Source: Harmothoe impar
Taxonomy: Eukaryota; Annelida; Polychaeta; Phyllodocida; Polynoidae
NCBI GenBank assembly: GCA_947462335.1
Contig: OX381705.1
Location: 33,627,570 to 33,691,569, forward strand
Reading direction: 5' to 3'
Length of the DNA: 64,000 nt
Below the pieces are notes generated by a model, which worked only from the letters and a program-made list of their open reading frames with translations, had not been told where the DNA came from and ran no database searches. Position numbers and translations under genes: made by a program. This document shows positions 43,661 through 57,678 of this stretch, piece after piece; position 1 is the first letter of the stretch; each line of letters begins with the position of its first letter.

Positions 43661-44169
43661 TACAGCTTTCTAGAGCAGTTACCAACAAACCTAGCGCTGT
43701 TGTAGGGTCTAAGTTTCTCTGTCTTAAGAACCAAGGTTCTAGCCTAGTCCGAAAATCACAAATTATACCTAATATTATAAGACATACACAGTATCATAAG
43801 AGTCACAAATACAACTATTTCCATCAGACGAGTTTCTGGATGGTGTTTTCACAGTACACCATAGCCTAGTCAGCTACCTGAGAGTTAAGAAGGAACCACC
43901 CAGTGGGAACTGGGAGGGGTGGAGGAGGGGGTACTTAATGCATGCATGGCATTTAACATGTTATCCGTCTACACCTGGGCGCTGGGTGGGGTTTGATTCT
44001 GATTACAGCCTCATTAAGTGTCCTGTGGGCGGCGGGGGTGCAGGGTGGGATGTCTGGTGAGTAACGAGCCCAGTATGAAGTTAGAGCCAGTCACTGCAGC
44101 CTACGTCAAATCAAACATACCCTTCGGCCCCAGCTACCACCCGTCACGCCTCCCCTTTGTAATCTCAAG

Positions 44170-44379
44170 ACAAAACTGACGAGCGCATCAGAAAAACGGA
44201 AGACATCTAACAGCAAGCCGCCCAAGCCTGCGATGCCTGTCCCAACAAGGTTTTCTGTGTTTGGCACAGCTACCAAAAAGAATGACGAGCTTCAATTAGT
44301 GACACAGATTGACAATACCACCGCTGTCCCTGCTAACCTGGCGTTGCCAAAGTGTTCTTGGCTTGGGAGGAAATTTTGA
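44170..44379 (+). CDS. Candidate terminal exon, plus strand
   Basis: CCTCCCCTTTGTAATCTCAAG is a good acceptor context. The following frame is open to TGA at 44377-44379 (69 codons) and is Lys/Ser/Pro-rich at first (SEKRKTSNSKPPKPAMPVPT), then more mixed. Its phase fits the exon ending at 42382. I recognise no family and see no AATAAA nearby, so a chance frame is a real alternative. Confidence 0.3.
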   Translation, partial: TKLTSASEKRKTSNSKPPKPAMPVPTRFSVFGTATKKNDELQLVTQIDNTTAVPANLALPKCSWLGRKF

Positions 44380-45065
44380 ATGATGTCTAGATTGGATTTG
44401 CACAGTGACTGGCTGCATATTGCAGAGAGGGGTGTGTACCCCTAATATCGCCCAGCTCAATGAGTGCCTTGTATTAACCAGGTGGGATGGGACTGGACTG
44501 GGGAGTGTGCCAACACCTACCAAGAAGGGTATATAGAGACCCTGTTTGATCCCTCCAGTCACCACCCAGGGGCCTTACACATAGTGACTACCTGACCAAG
44601 GGTTTAGGTTAAGGAGAGCTTCACAAGATAGATATTTTCAAGAGAGATTGGTCTTCAGAGCAATGTATGGTACCCTAACTATTGCACCAGCTGACAAGTG
44701 TATTTCCTACTATACCCCTACTGGACTCATGTTCTCTCAGTCTCGATGGAGAGAAAAAGAAAACGTTGTGAATTAATACCAGTTTGGTATATTATATGCA
44801 TTATGTTGGGAAACTCGGCGAAATTAGCAGGGAGATGTATACATGGGGTCAGACGGTGCACTGCCTTCACCACTACTACTAGCCAAACCCATCGAACTGT
44901 ATCATTGAATTGAATCTTCTGTGGCTGATTATGATAATATTGGATTTGTTTTTATTGTATGTTCTGTATAGTTAGATATCTCATCCGTGCACTGATCAGT
45001 AATTTAAAGGTAAACACAACAAATTCTTAAAGGCTCAGTGGAACTATAAGTTATTATCATTGAGA

Positions 45066-45110
45066 TGTTTTGAGTTTGAGTTTGAGTTTGAAATATTTTT
45101 ATTTGGCACA
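45066..45110 (-). repeat. Possible LINE 3' tail
   Basis: TTTGAGTTTGAGTTTGAAAT followed by ATTTTTATTTGG is, on the minus strand, CCAAATAAAAAT then a short (CAAACT)n run. This resembles the 3' end of CR1/RTE-like retrotransposons that end in short tandem repeats. No associated coding region is visible. Confidence 0.3.
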
Positions 45111-46199
45111 AATCCACCAGCCAGTGATGTCTTTCGATTACAGCCAAAGTGTAACAATAATATCTTACATATTTCATAGAATAGACACTAAGTTGATTAT
45201 CCACAATAAGTTGATTATTTTGTCGGTTCATGTTTATCAAATTCAGTGCACGTATTTACTTTATTTCTGTAGATAAAATTAATGTGTTCTTGTAGCACGG
45301 TGAAACAAGAATATCCACCTCACCTATATCAGAGCAACAAGTAAAGGACTGCTGTCCCCCCGCTGAACGCACCAATGAGTATGAGTCAGACGTGCAGGTC
45401 ATTATCATACAGATCTCCAATTCCAGATACGGTTTAAATGTGAACATAAAAAGCACTAATCTACAGTTTTTATTTCTTTGCTTTTCTCAGTGCCCATTGA
45501 AGATCCTAAATTGGGAGGACTCAAAGAAACAGTTTATGTCTTTTCTGACTCGTGTTATCTATTATAGTGATCTGGTTTGACACCGACAAGCCCCTTAGGG
45601 GTTCAACTTGAGAGATGTATTGTCATATTTACTACAGCTAAACCTTCCCTTATCTGTCTTAAGATGCCCACCCTGCCGGCGTGTAGCCATGAAAGGGGGT
45701 ATACGATACCAGGGTAATGGTCTGGTACAGCTGCAGATGTGGTTGAGTAAGGCTAAGTATATACAGAGGTCATAAGACATAATATTCCCTGTGACTTTAA
45801 ACTAAATTATAAAGAAACTAACGTGTATCAATATTTCAATGGGTAGGCCTACTAACGATGTACATTTTTTATTCGTTTCTAACCCTCCGCCCCCTGGCCC
45901 ATCCCACCCGACCTCCCCTGTATAAGGCACAGAGTATCAGTCCTCCTTCTCGCTGTAGGGGCAGCAAGATTTAGACTGTTGAACTGCATGGGAACGTGAC
46001 TCCTTGATACTCCTTGTCACTAATGTAATTACACCGTCTTGTCAAGTAGAAGCACGGTTTACATCTGTTTGGCATGGATATGCGGACAATTCTCCCGTGA
46101 CTGCAAATATCTATAGTGACTAGGTGCTCCCACGTTGTGCTCCAACAACTCCTGTGTACATGTATATACAAGGTAGGCGCATATATAGTCTGTCTATTT

Positions 46200-49100
46200 C
46201 TATATAGAGTATGTGTGGTTAATTTAAAGGCCCAGCGCCCCTATATATAGGGCTGAGTACCTGTCCCGACTCCACTCCGACTGTCGCTGGAGGGGTACCG
46301 AGAATTGCGCCTTTAAGTGAGCATGTGTCCATAGATGGTATATGATGATGATAATCTACACATTGATCTTACTGATTGATATAGCAATGTAACTTTACGG
46401 ATTTCCTCTATGAGTAAAGGCTAAGGGTCACCACTTACATTACACCAAGGTCCACAGACTATATGCTTTACACCAAGCCACCGACACATGTCTCACTATT
46501 ATTCAGCCCAGATCACAGATAAAACGATCCATCATGCTGTCAAGCCAACCAAAATGATTAGAAACCTTCAGTAACAAGTAACCAAAACACGAAAACTATT
46601 AAAGGTGAAATACAAAATGAGCAAACACAAGAACAGGGGGGGGGGCGAACCATGAAATGATCAAACACTAGAACATGCAGAGGCAAAACATTAAATGACC
46701 GAAAATAATCATGCGAACACACAATCATGCAAACACACAAACATGGAAAGTAATGTCACTCTATTAGCGCACGGAAATAGACTAATCAGAGGCTTGTACT
46801 GCTTAGAAATACTGCTCGACGATCGGCCTCATGTTGGTGGTTCTAGTAAGAAAGCTACTGTCGGCACCAGGTGACATCAGAGAGGCTGGCTGGTTGCCAC
46901 ATGCATTGTTCATGACTGACACACACTGAACCTGTGGATGTCCTCTTATTGTCTGCAGGCCATGTGGTAGTCTGTCTAGTCTGGATCTTCCCATGGTTAG
47001 TAACAAAACAGCAAGAACGTGTGCCAACAGTGCTGGCCATTTTAGGACGTAAACATTGATACATACATGTTAATGGAGGAAGTATAATACATGCACTACA
47101 GAAGACAGTTACTGTAGCTGGCGCTAGTAGTACCGTGACTAGTTAACCACTTCCGGTGGGGCTTTTGGCTAACCGTTATGAGAAATCTACTCTCCTTAAA
47201 GGAAAATATACTTCCAAACTGACGTTTACTATACATCCGTTTCTATCGTTATTATCTTGCTCTGGTTTATTCCTCAGCACTATCGATATAGCATCAACAT
47301 TCCCCCCATTGACATAGGAATTGATATCGAGACTTGCCGTACTGCATCATTGTCTGTATTAGGGATCCAGATGCATAATGTACTTTACTCTGATGTACTG
47401 CTTTGAAAGAGGATTTACACATTTACACAAATTCCAACTTGTAATTTTGTCAGCAATAAAGTTTGATTTTATTGCACCGTGTCTGGTTTTGTGTGATATA
47501 ATCCCATCGAAACTTATATGAAAGTTATTCCTGGATTCAATGCGTTAAATGTCGATTTTAAGAAAGGTCCCATGTCACTATCTATCTATTCCTCATGCCC
47601 CATGCCCCTAAGCCCTAAAAAGCCACACGTCACCGTATCGAATTTAGGGGTCTAGGGCCATTATACTCTGTGTGTGTTCTGTGTGCCCAGAATGTTACCC
47701 TGGTGTTGCTTCTATTTAAAAAAATAGAAGCACCGGTACTTAATGTTTCTCCTGAAATACAGCTAGAATGCACTCTTTCTTGCTTTCCTTGCTGCAGCTT
47801 TGTACATACTGTTGGAATACAACACTGAAGATGATCCGGATGACGAATGTTAAGTAAATGTATGTACATAGAGGTACATAGAGCACTGTCGAGATCAAAT
47901 GTAGTAATCACCAAAGGAAAAAGAAGAAAAACACACAGAGAGACGTGATCCTCTGCATGATTACCATGCATCTCATTCTTATAATGTGTACTTCCAGCTA
48001 CCCACGACAAAACTTCCACCACACTCCTTATTGTACACCAACTGTGAACATGACATCATAATCGACAGAAAAGAGTCTAAAATAGCCTTTGCAAGACGTA
48101 CACCGTATTTATATGAACAAACTGTGGATGAGATCATTGTACTCCTAAATCCCACAAATCTTGCAGTATAATACATAGTACAGTAGGACTTGGGACTTAG
48201 TGTTATACCCGGTCCTTATCCGAGTGAATCCCTCTTGTACGGCTATGGATGATGACAGTTTACAATCCAAGCATGAAACCAACATCCTCTATCATCGCCC
48301 ACTATGGATGTACACTCCACCACAGGTGCCCTGAGCACCAGCACCCACCATCTGAGTGCACCATCAACACACAAGGACTCCCAATATTTATAGAAGCTGC
48401 CCTGTGTCCCCTTATGTACCCGACCACTTCCTTACATGGCCAACTCAGCCCCCTAACCGATCTGTATGTTTGTTAAAGGCTGGCCCAGATCAAATAGTGG
48501 GGTCACCGATCGTCGTCAGGCTAAAAAACACCACACGACCTTCACACTGTTCACCAGCCTCAATACTCCAGTTCTTTTTTCCACCAGCCAGGGCTATAAT
48601 TATTAGTATTATAAATTTTACCTTCTCTATCATTTTTATAATTATTATCTGCAACCTGGGTCTATGATGGTCAGTTCAGATCATATGAATATTACTCAAT
48701 GTGAGAAATGCAGGACACAACTCCTGCTGAGAGCTAATCACTATAATGATGAGAGTTGAATTAGTGACACTTCAAACTACAGCAAGCCCAATATCTAGAT
48801 AGCGTATTGATACCTGTGTAGCCCTAGACCCCTAAATTGGACACAGCAACATGAACCATTTTGGGGCTTAGTGACATGGGACAGGAAGAAAAATAAGATA
48901 GTGACATAGTACATTTCGGCATTTCTTAAAATTGATATGGCGACATGGCCATTTCTTAAAATCGTCATGGGATATGGAGACCCCCCCCCCCCCCCCATCA
49001 AGAGCCCCACCTGTATCCACGCCATGTACTTTTATCACATGCTGATACAATCATTTATCTTTATATCTAGGAATAGAGACCGTGTCCCATGCCTCCAAGG

Positions 49101-52100
49101 GCATAAAGTGGGGATGTATGTGGAAACCAACCTACTATTTTTGGCCCTAAAACAAAGAACAATTCTCTTGGTTTTCCTTATTTTCAGATTGATGGGATTT
49201 GTATTAAACACAACAATCCCACTCAGTAGGTTCCGTTTGCATCGCTCTTCCATGGGTCCAACTCGTGGACCATTGTCTATAGATCTAGATACAATGTTGG
49301 ACTCTATAGGGCCCGAGCCTCTCTTTCAACCACAAAGAGTCCAGCATTGTCAGACTCTAGGAAGAGGGTCAAGAATTATCAGACTGTCCATCCATTCTGG
49401 GTGGGTCCATCGTCTAAATAAGGATCCAGCATCGCCTACCCCTCACTAAAGTGATTGACCCTTGTAGGAGAGTGCTTTTGGCGACATAGCCAGCGTCAGG
49501 CTGACGCTCATACTTTTTGTGAGTGTACACATGTTGGTTTGAACCTTAACGGCTGTATAATGATTGGTCTGGTCTGATGCTAATTATAGAGTCGAATTGA
49601 CATTTATGGGGGTGCAGAGGGGTCCCCCCCTGAGGTCGGAAAGTCGCAGAAATTAAGGGGTCCAGGTCACAAAGTCGCTTTTTGGGCCCCCTACAGTATT
49701 GCCAATTTTGTCCAAAAGTCGCCAGGTCACTTTTATTATTGCAATACTAAGGTCGAAAGTCGCCTCCAAAACGGCCTAGGTCGCCCTGGTCGCTTTTGAC
49801 CCATCTGCAGCCACATTTATCTACCCATGGTTCTATTTTGTAATACCACTTCAACTTGAACTATTGAATTCACAATAAGGCAACCGTTACCATACCAACA
49901 GGAACCACACAAAGCTACCCCACACTGTTATCACCACAAACATGACCATAATTCAGCTCGTTGAAAGTCACCGAAGCAGGAATAATTCACTGTTCCCATA
50001 GGAACCACTGAGAACAGGTTACACATGTAGTCTCTATTTCTAGATGGAATACACCAGGGAGGGATAAAAACAAAAACTGGTTATTTGATAGAGTGGTTGG
50101 CCGAGATACCACTTGGTATACCGAGGTGGTAGACATCAATCATGACCAACTGCTACCAAAAATACAGTAATTGAGGCGTTATATTCATTGCTCTAATCAC
50201 AGGTTTCCAGCGGGTGATGGGGTAATAGCACACACGGACCAGAGGGAATCCAATATTCACACAGCGGGCTGTTATTGGCGACCAGTTCATGTGTATGGCA
50301 TAAGCTTAACGGGTGCAGTTGAAATCAATAACAAATTGTGCAACTGCGTTCAACATCAAGTCTATTCTGGTGGCTCTGGACGGTGTATTGCTAAATATAA
50401 CACAAATAGTGCATTGTATCCTTTACCTCAAACCTCGAGGAAACAACATAATCTACTCTGATAAGTTTGTTATGCTGAAATGGACATGGTAAATGGGACC
50501 AACCCTCACTAGCGTAATTTTCCGATTCCTTGTGGTTTGGTACATCAATGGATTTTGACTAATTTTATTTTCCTGTATTTGGTTTGAAAACACACAGACA
50601 TATTGTTTGAGAAGGCATCTATTCTGTTCTCCCATATCTAGCTACCACATTCACTGCACAGACTCTGAATTGTTTGATTTTTCAATAAGCACCTTTGGAC
50701 CGTCGTGCATGGACTCCGCCTCGGGCGTGCTTTGGTTGCGGACATTGATTTATAGTGGAGGAGATGTCACAGCATTTGAAGGTTTGCTCCAATTTATAGC
50801 ATATTTCATGACACAGAACTTAGAACTAGACCAAGATATATGTCTGATTCATGCCTGATATAGTGCATAAAACTATGATTTATTAGCAATACCAGTTCTA
50901 ATGTAGATGGTGCACTTCACATGCGACTTGAAACTTGCCTCAGCAAGGGGACAAAGTATCATATAAATTGTCGCAGATACATCCATACAAAAATTGATTT
51001 AGAAAGGCGCTTGTACTTTGTACATTTCACACTTTTAAATGGCATATTTTCAAGTTGTATAGAATGTAAAACATTTTTGGAATAGAGGGTATACACCTTA
51101 CATACATGTAGTACACAGTTCTGTCCACATTCTATCAGTGGGCGCTTTGTAACTAGGGTAAGCTGGTAAGGAGATGTGGTGTCCTAAGCTGAGAAGGTTG
51201 TCATCAGAGTTAGTTATGTTCAGAGCAACTATGTATTTTCTTCAAATGCCTCTAAGGGAATGATGACTATACATCCTCATTTCTACAATTGTTATTCCTT
51301 TATAATGGCATTAGCCTGACACACAGTGATGTCGAAGCAAGCAAAGAGGATCAATTGTGGATCAAATTGGAGTGTATACTCAAACACATGCACATTTGCC
51401 CCGGGCAGCTGCAAATTGCCTCCCACAGGAGCTATTCAAATATGATATCACCATTAGGAGAACGTGGGACATGGTGGCATCCACATGTGAGTAAGAGACT
51501 GGTAGTTATCTACAGATCATATTATTTAAGAGCTCTATGAGGGCTTCAAATCCCCCTGCTCAGAATCCAATTACCTTGCTTTGGCATAATTATATTGCTT
51601 ACACTAATTATATAGCCAATATTACAGGATATCTAATTTGATGCATGTAGATTGAAAACAACTGGCAAAAATTATTCTTTTTATTTGTCTAGTAATTTGT
51701 GAGAGGGGATCCCCCTAAAGCAATCAATGAGTGTTAATAAGATGCTAAGATGGTGCTGGCTTGCTGATAACATATCGAATGGCGACAATACTTTTTCTTT
51801 CTCAATAAACAACACGTTTTTGCTCTAACCCTCTCCTGTCAAAGTTTCATGCATGTGTGATGGACAGCTTTCGGGAATACCAAACGGTAGCAGGGGGACA
51901 GTGAGTACAAAACACGGCCGAACGTGAAGGAGAACTGTTTCTCCTTACGTGCTGGGAATGGTGCTTTGACACACATGAGGAGGAGGAGGGGGGATCTGCC
52001 ACAAAAAGGTCCCCTTTAACATAAGATGTGCGTCACACACCTCTCCTTATACACAGGACTCTCACAATAAGATCTCTGGCATTCTACATGATTAAATAAT

Positions 52101-52780
52101 GAAGACCTCACATAATAATCTCTTCTCTGCACTCCTAGACTTGGTGATGACTTTGATTTGGACTACCTGTTTGCTTGTACTGTCCAGAATTGGAAGCCCA
52201 ATAAAAATAGCATATGTGTCGCATGAACTCAGCATCCCAGAATACCTGGCTTGATCCCACTAAAGGAAATTGCTACGTAATTCCTCATTGCATGCTGTCC
52301 CAACCCTCCCCCTATCCAATTGACTATTCAACCTTCAGGACCCCACACAGAGGGTAGGGATAAATTGGCAGTGATAAAGAAACCACTATATTCATCTCTT
52401 TCTGATCCCGCTGTTGGGGATATACAGGTCATCGGACTTCAACAGGTAAAACATGAGAGGTACATTTCATCTGTTCATGAAGGTACTTTTTGATCCTAAA
52501 ACCTGCCAACGTCTCTGGTGTGAACTTAGTGGGAACTCATCGACGGAAGCTACGGCTGATAAACATCCAACTCAATGACACGTATCCTGCCTCTGGATGA
52601 TTTCCTCATCAGGTTAACAAAATACAGGCGTGTTTCATAGGTGAGAAATCGGAGGTAGGAAGGTTGGATTCTTGCCCTTATCCGTTTTTAACTTAATAAC
52701 TACTCACCAATCGTATTAACCAACTTGAGGTCGACCTTGTTTTACTCACCCTCTTCCCCAGATCCTTTCATCAGAAGGTT
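46200..52780. other. Intergenic or intronic, no recognised gene
   Basis: Several open frames of 60-170 codons occur but none shows a domain or convincing splice sites. At 49640-49795 the words AAAGTCGC and GGTCGC recur, suggesting a decayed simple repeat. Poly-C/G runs occur at 46636 and 48980. Confidence 0.45.
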
Positions 52781-52790
52781 CTGATACCTA

Positions 52791-52975
52791 CCAGTATGGC
52801 ATTCACTGCTGGTAGCTTGGAACCAATGAACAGGAAGCAAAATGTATGATTGGAGTTCTCCCATCATACTTTCTGGTTCAAGTTCTGGATTATGTTTGCT
52901 GGTTCCAAGCTGAGTAAGAACAATGATTACCCAGACCCAGCAAAAGTCTAAGTTCAAGGTCATAGTGGTGTTTAC
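52791..52975. mobile_element. Diverged foldback element related to 35059-35240
   Basis: It shares CTGCTGGTAGCTTGGAACCA, GAACAGGAAGCAAAATGTATGAT and CCCAGACCCAGCAAAA-type words with the 35-kb element (landmarks CTGGTAGCTTGGAACCA and AAGTTCAAGGTCAT). The right arm is partly rearranged. Confidence 0.65.
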
Positions 52976-52999
52976 AAGTGCCATTCTGGGACAAGTGTA

Positions 53000-55900
53000 T
53001 GTTTTACTACGCACAGAAACATGGCCATGTTTAATAGTATCAATATTGTATGTCACTCTACTCCCTTGTTAACAGTACTTCATTATAGTATTACATACTG
53101 AACTGACCCTTCCTTATTCACATAGCTTCTACCATTTGAAGTTTTAGTTTGAATTGGTCGCTTCTGGAGGAAGGTTGAGAGGCAAGTTGATAGTTATTGT
53201 CTTTGAGGGAGGGGCTGGCCCAAGGATCTCTGCATATCATTAACCACCAGCGTTTAGCTACCCAGAATGCATCCTTCTAGCTGCCATTATCAACGCTTCA
53301 ACGAACATGTAATGACACATCTAAACCTGTCCACCAACTGTCTACCACAAGCAAGCCTAAAAACGACCAGTATAGATATCGTGCAACCATGTTATTAATA
53401 CATGATTTTTGTCTTGTGATTACTGTCAAATTACAATGTGCACCATGGGTAAGATAATGACTGCAGTGCCTTTGATGTTAATCACCAATTGGATAGGAGA
53501 GACAGAGTACGGGACAACAGCCAATGACGCCTGGCTCAGCAATAGCTTTTAAATTTCACAGGATTACTCAACGGAGTACTCAGCAGTGACTCAGCCCAGA
53601 TAATATGATGGGGTGAGGGGGAGTTAGTATTCACAACATGTAGATAAGTGTCTGATATTGGGAGTAGTTTGGAAGGTAAGTTGATTGTTGAGGTTGACTA
53701 ACGGCTTAGTCATGTTACTGACTCCAGGATCCATGATCTCATTAACGACCAGCAGTTAGCTACCCAGAATGTTTGGAATCCCTGATCTAAAACACTGATC
53801 AGAAGAGCACAGATGATCATCAGTAAAAATAGACTTTGGCTTAAACGGTGCATCAGGAAAATGTTTTACGGTACATCAGTTCTAGTGCTACAGTATAAGA
53901 GATCTGAAAGGCGGTCAACCTTAACGATGACCGTAAACGACTTTACAGACATCGCTATCCCCACAGGTGATAATGCCACATATTTCTTACATATATTCAG
54001 CCCATGATGAGGCTCTAACAAGCTGTGTAATTACAAAGCTATGTGTACTAAGTATATTTATACTAGAGCCAATTGACATCCCCTACATACATATTAATTC
54101 AACATACAGGCTGCTTCAAATCACTTGTAATAATGTGATTTACCAGCTGTTTACAGTGACTTATCACACCCTTTAAAGTGTGAACCAGGCCATTGAAACA
54201 ACCATCATCATACTGCAGATATCTTAGTAGTCCAACATAGTGGTATTCCGCTGTATTTACAGGGATTTCTGGGGTAGCCACGGTAAAGCATACTAAACAG
54301 GGCACAGTACACAAAAACAGCAGGGATGTGACGACAGGAGTGTTTGAATTCACCATGGTAGGGTGACCGAAGAGGGAAGCACACCTACACAGGCCAACAT
54401 ACATGTGTGGGCGGATCTTATCCAAGTATGATACACATCGATACTCAAAAAGACACTCAGGTGGCGAACCTTTGTTTGTCCAACCACGAAGTGCCTCAGG
54501 GCCTGCATTCTGTGGTATATCTGTCCCACAGAGGTATTTCTCGGAGCTGAACATTGCTCTGTGGCTCAAATATATTCAAGCAATTAAACGTGTCCTTTGA
54601 TGTGGGGATCCTTTATTATAACCTATATTTATATATATATACTTCTTGTCCCCCTATATAAGACTGGCCACATTGCTGGTGGCTTTATATCTTAAGGTGG
54701 CAACACAAAAAGGTCTGCATCCTGTTTGTAGGTTCATCTACAAAGGCTCTCTGGTGTGGGTGGAACACCAACGACATGCACCCCCACAGTGGGGAGTGCC
54801 AGAGGTCTCTTATACTTATATATCCTACATGTCACGGCCATATCCGCGGGCCCTACATTCTTCCGCGTTAGAAGATCATGTAGGGCTGAACATGTAAGGA
54901 ACCCTCAGGTGGGGAGAATATGCCTATCCCCAGAGGTCTCAAACTATACAATGTCTAGATCATCATGGCAAGTCGGAGATAGTCAGTTAGTAGGTCCCTT
55001 AAAGTTTAATCATACTAGCCCGTATACTCACTTACGGGGTAGAATGATATACAGTATAATATACAGGGACATACATTTAAGAAATGTTCCATGTCAGCAT
55101 CGTATATAAGATGTACCATGAGCCTTGATCAGCTACAGAACCTGCGATATATTATATAGGATAAGTATAAGACTATCCAATCTGATGACACTTTTTTGTT
55201 GCAATTGCTTACCCAACTTGCTCCAACAACCAGTTTGATATCATGAAGCATCATGAGTGTATGTATTATGTAAACATGTATACTCTCACTAAGCATGTTT
55301 TGATGCTCCCATAACCAGGAGTGGCATTGTTGAGGAGCACTCAGAGACACATGTGAGTGTTGGGGTTTGCTTGTCAGCGCTGATTTAGTTCTTTGAGACT
55401 TTTCTCGATGCTCGGTTTCCCATGAGCTGCAGAGACAAGGCGGGGCTCACCACGGCATGACGGAGCACACTAAGCGTGTGGTGAGCTCAAACATGGAGGG
55501 CCTGCAGAGCACACAGCCGCCTTGGGATGCACATTGTACACGCCTCTGTCTCACTCCTGTCTCAGCTCACACTACAGCCAATATTTGAGGCAGGTCACAA
55601 AGGCTGCCGGTCAGCCCCCCCTCCCTTAACCCTTTAAGGAGCGCATCATAGTGCTGTGTTATTCTCTTTGGTGGACATGATGCATGAATGCAGCCCTGGC
55701 GAGTAACCCGCTCTAGGTTTACATTCATGCATCGTACCGATCCTTCAGGAGCGTAATAACAACGTGGGATCGACATGATGTTTTGACGCATTCCTGGCGA
55801 GCTACTCACCAGGGATGCACCCATACACCATTACGTCGAAGGGCACAGTGCATTAAAGCACTTTTTGGTCCTTAAACTAGAAAAGTTAGAGGGTTATGGT

Positions 55901-56880
55901 TCTACCCCAAGGGTACCTACAAACACCCATGTACGGCTACAGGGCCGTCCTCGGTGATACCTTCTGGGTCAACCTATGCACTTCCTGTAGTCCACACCCC
56001 ACATGTGTGAACATGGGTTTCGGATAGTGCTCATCAAATATTGTCCATGAATTCATTTTGCTGGATATGTTTGACTAATTCATTCCATGGTAGGAACTAG
56101 CATCTCTATGTTAAAGCATAGAAAAAAAACCGTTCTGGGTGCCCCCGTAGATCTTGAGATATTATGTTAATTCTCTTTAACAATATTTTTGACATTATTG
56201 AATATAGTCGTTGCCAACAATGGAAATCAATTACCTACTGGATTTCAAACAGAAAAAAAAAACCATTGTGCAACCATAACGCAGGCCATACCCCTTTAAG
56301 ATGTAGAGCTGGGTACTTGACATGCGAATAAATATGTGTATATGCGGCTTGTGGGATAACGATTAGTATTTATGGTATTCGTGTTTTGAAACAGACCCCT
56401 GGGGTTGGACATGGCATGCATCCCTCACCCTTTATGACAGCACAGACCGCGTGACGGGACATACTAGTCAGGGTGCAGGAATAATCTGATCCCCCACCCC
56501 CTCCCTCAGACACACACTACAAACATCCAGCCATGAGGTTTTACAAGTGAAGGTTTTAAAAACCTAACTCAGTCGAACAAGATGCACTATGCAGGGAACA
56601 TGACATATGGGGATATTCACCGCGTTGTCCATTCTAAATTCTCCTAGAATAGTAGGGATAATGTACGCCCTGTAGCACGCTCCGTACTATACTGAATGGC
56701 AAGACATGTCTGATACTTGGAGGCCTGGAACTATGATATTTGTAATAATGGAGTGTGACACATACGCTCGGTAATATATATAGCTTAGCACGAACAAGTG
56801 ATACATAATATTATACATTATAGTCCAGTATGTTATGGAATAAAGGTAAATGTAGTGTACTATCTATAATAGGTGTACAG
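53000..56880. other. Intergenic or intronic, little to report
   Basis: Apart from the weak signal-peptide-like frame at 54099-54356 I see no gene. A locally duplicated motif around 55620-55860 (CCTGGCGAGTAACCCGC and CCTGGCGAGCTACTCACC with ACATGATG-GCAT words) looks like a decayed inverted repeat. Confidence 0.4.
54099..54356 (-). other. Weak candidate for a secreted-protein N terminus
   Basis: From an ATG in good Kozak context (CTACCATGG) an 85-codon minus-strand frame begins with a signal-peptide-like segment (PVVTSLLFLCTVPCLVCFTV). The rest has no recognised motif. It lies in the intron of the membrane-protein gene, and no splice partner is found. It is probably chance. Confidence 0.18.
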
Positions 56881-56889
56881 TAAATAACA

Positions 56890-57290
56890 AGAGCTTGTTA
56901 CGAGGAACACCTCTTTGAACAGGAAATAATGGGCAGTCCCTGCAGAGGATGACAGTGTATACGGGGGATAGACTCTATGGGAGGCAGCGGGAGACAGGGA
57001 CAGAGGAGAGGAGGTATTCAGAGACAGATAGAGAGAAATGCCGATGCCATACTGACAGAGATACTGTGTCACAGAGACAAATAATTATATTAGGATGGAG
57101 TCTCAGGAAATGGATGGCAAAATAGAGACCGAGAGGGAAAGATAGAGGACGACAGAGACAAGAGGGGCAAGGGGAGAGAAGATAGATGTATAGACAATCA
57201 TCTAGGCATATAGGCAGATAATAAGATAGACAAAATAATGGAGAAAAACAGAGAGAGCGGTGTACGCAGAGAGAGTTAATAAAGTTGTTT
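56890..57290. repeat. Purine-rich GA/GACA low-complexity tract
   Basis: The plus strand is dominated by GAGAGACAGAGA-like words (for example AGACAGGGACAGAGGAGAGG and ATAGAGACCGAGAGGGAAAG). It is low-complexity DNA with no gene. Confidence 0.75.
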
Positions 57291-57586
57291 TGATAGGGTA
57301 GGTTGTCATCAAGTACCAGTCCTATTTAATGGTTGTCCCTAGCAGACACTGTGTTAGCAGACAATTGGTGTTTACAACTAGAGCATGTCGCCCAGTTTAT
57401 ACAGTTTACACCTGTCTGTTGACTCTACCTCCAGCACCTGGTTCACATCACATAATAGCATGCAGACCTTCTTTTTAAATTTACTTTTAAATAATGCGAG
57501 TAGTAGTATAATACATTTTATAGTGGCCATAGGAAACGTATCTATATGTTTGATCATTAAATGTGTGTGCACATTTCTTTACTTAC

Positions 57587-57678
57587 TTGCAGTAGACGAA
57601 GAGCCAGCAGATAATGACAGACAACGTGATGACCAGGATGACAGCACACACTCCAACCACAATGGCTGTTAGGTACAC
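57587..57678 (-). CDS. Transmembrane exon of a single-pass membrane protein
   Basis: The exon lies between the acceptor CTTTCATTCACAG and the donor GTAAGTAAAG. It is 92 nt and starts on a codon boundary. It encodes VYLTAIVVGVCAVILVITLS and continues to LFVYC, one long hydrophobic helix followed by a basic residue. It ends in phase 2 (AA), exactly as needed by the exon at 39236, which continues with a basic stretch (KHAKVRARK). This is the positive-inside pattern of a type I membrane protein. The extracellular exons must lie at higher coordinates or beyond the window. I do not recognise the family. Confidence 0.65.

Larger units (their letters stand above)
39240..57580 (-). other. Predicted 18.3-kb intron of the membrane-protein gene
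   Basis: This intron is inferred from phase-matched donor (AAGTAAGT at 57588-57581) and acceptor (39237) sites. It carries microsatellites, the palindromic array at 43 kb and foldback elements. Weak candidate exons on either strand are listed separately. No exon in the same phase with good borders was seen between the two. Confidence 0.45.

Noticed and set aside
45930..46170. Minus-strand pieces that could be an alternative last exon (ending CSSTV) of the membrane-protein gene
   Set aside because: The phase fits, but the acceptor context is poor and three frames give equally plausible short ends.
46803..47064. Minus-strand frame with a hydrophobic LLAHVLAVLLL segment resembling a signal peptide
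   Set aside because: There is a stop upstream and no in-frame ATG before the hydrophobic stretch, and no good acceptor supplies one.
48937..49449. 170-codon plus-strand frame
   Set aside because: No recognisable domain; it starts in a poly-C tract and reads like chance sequence.
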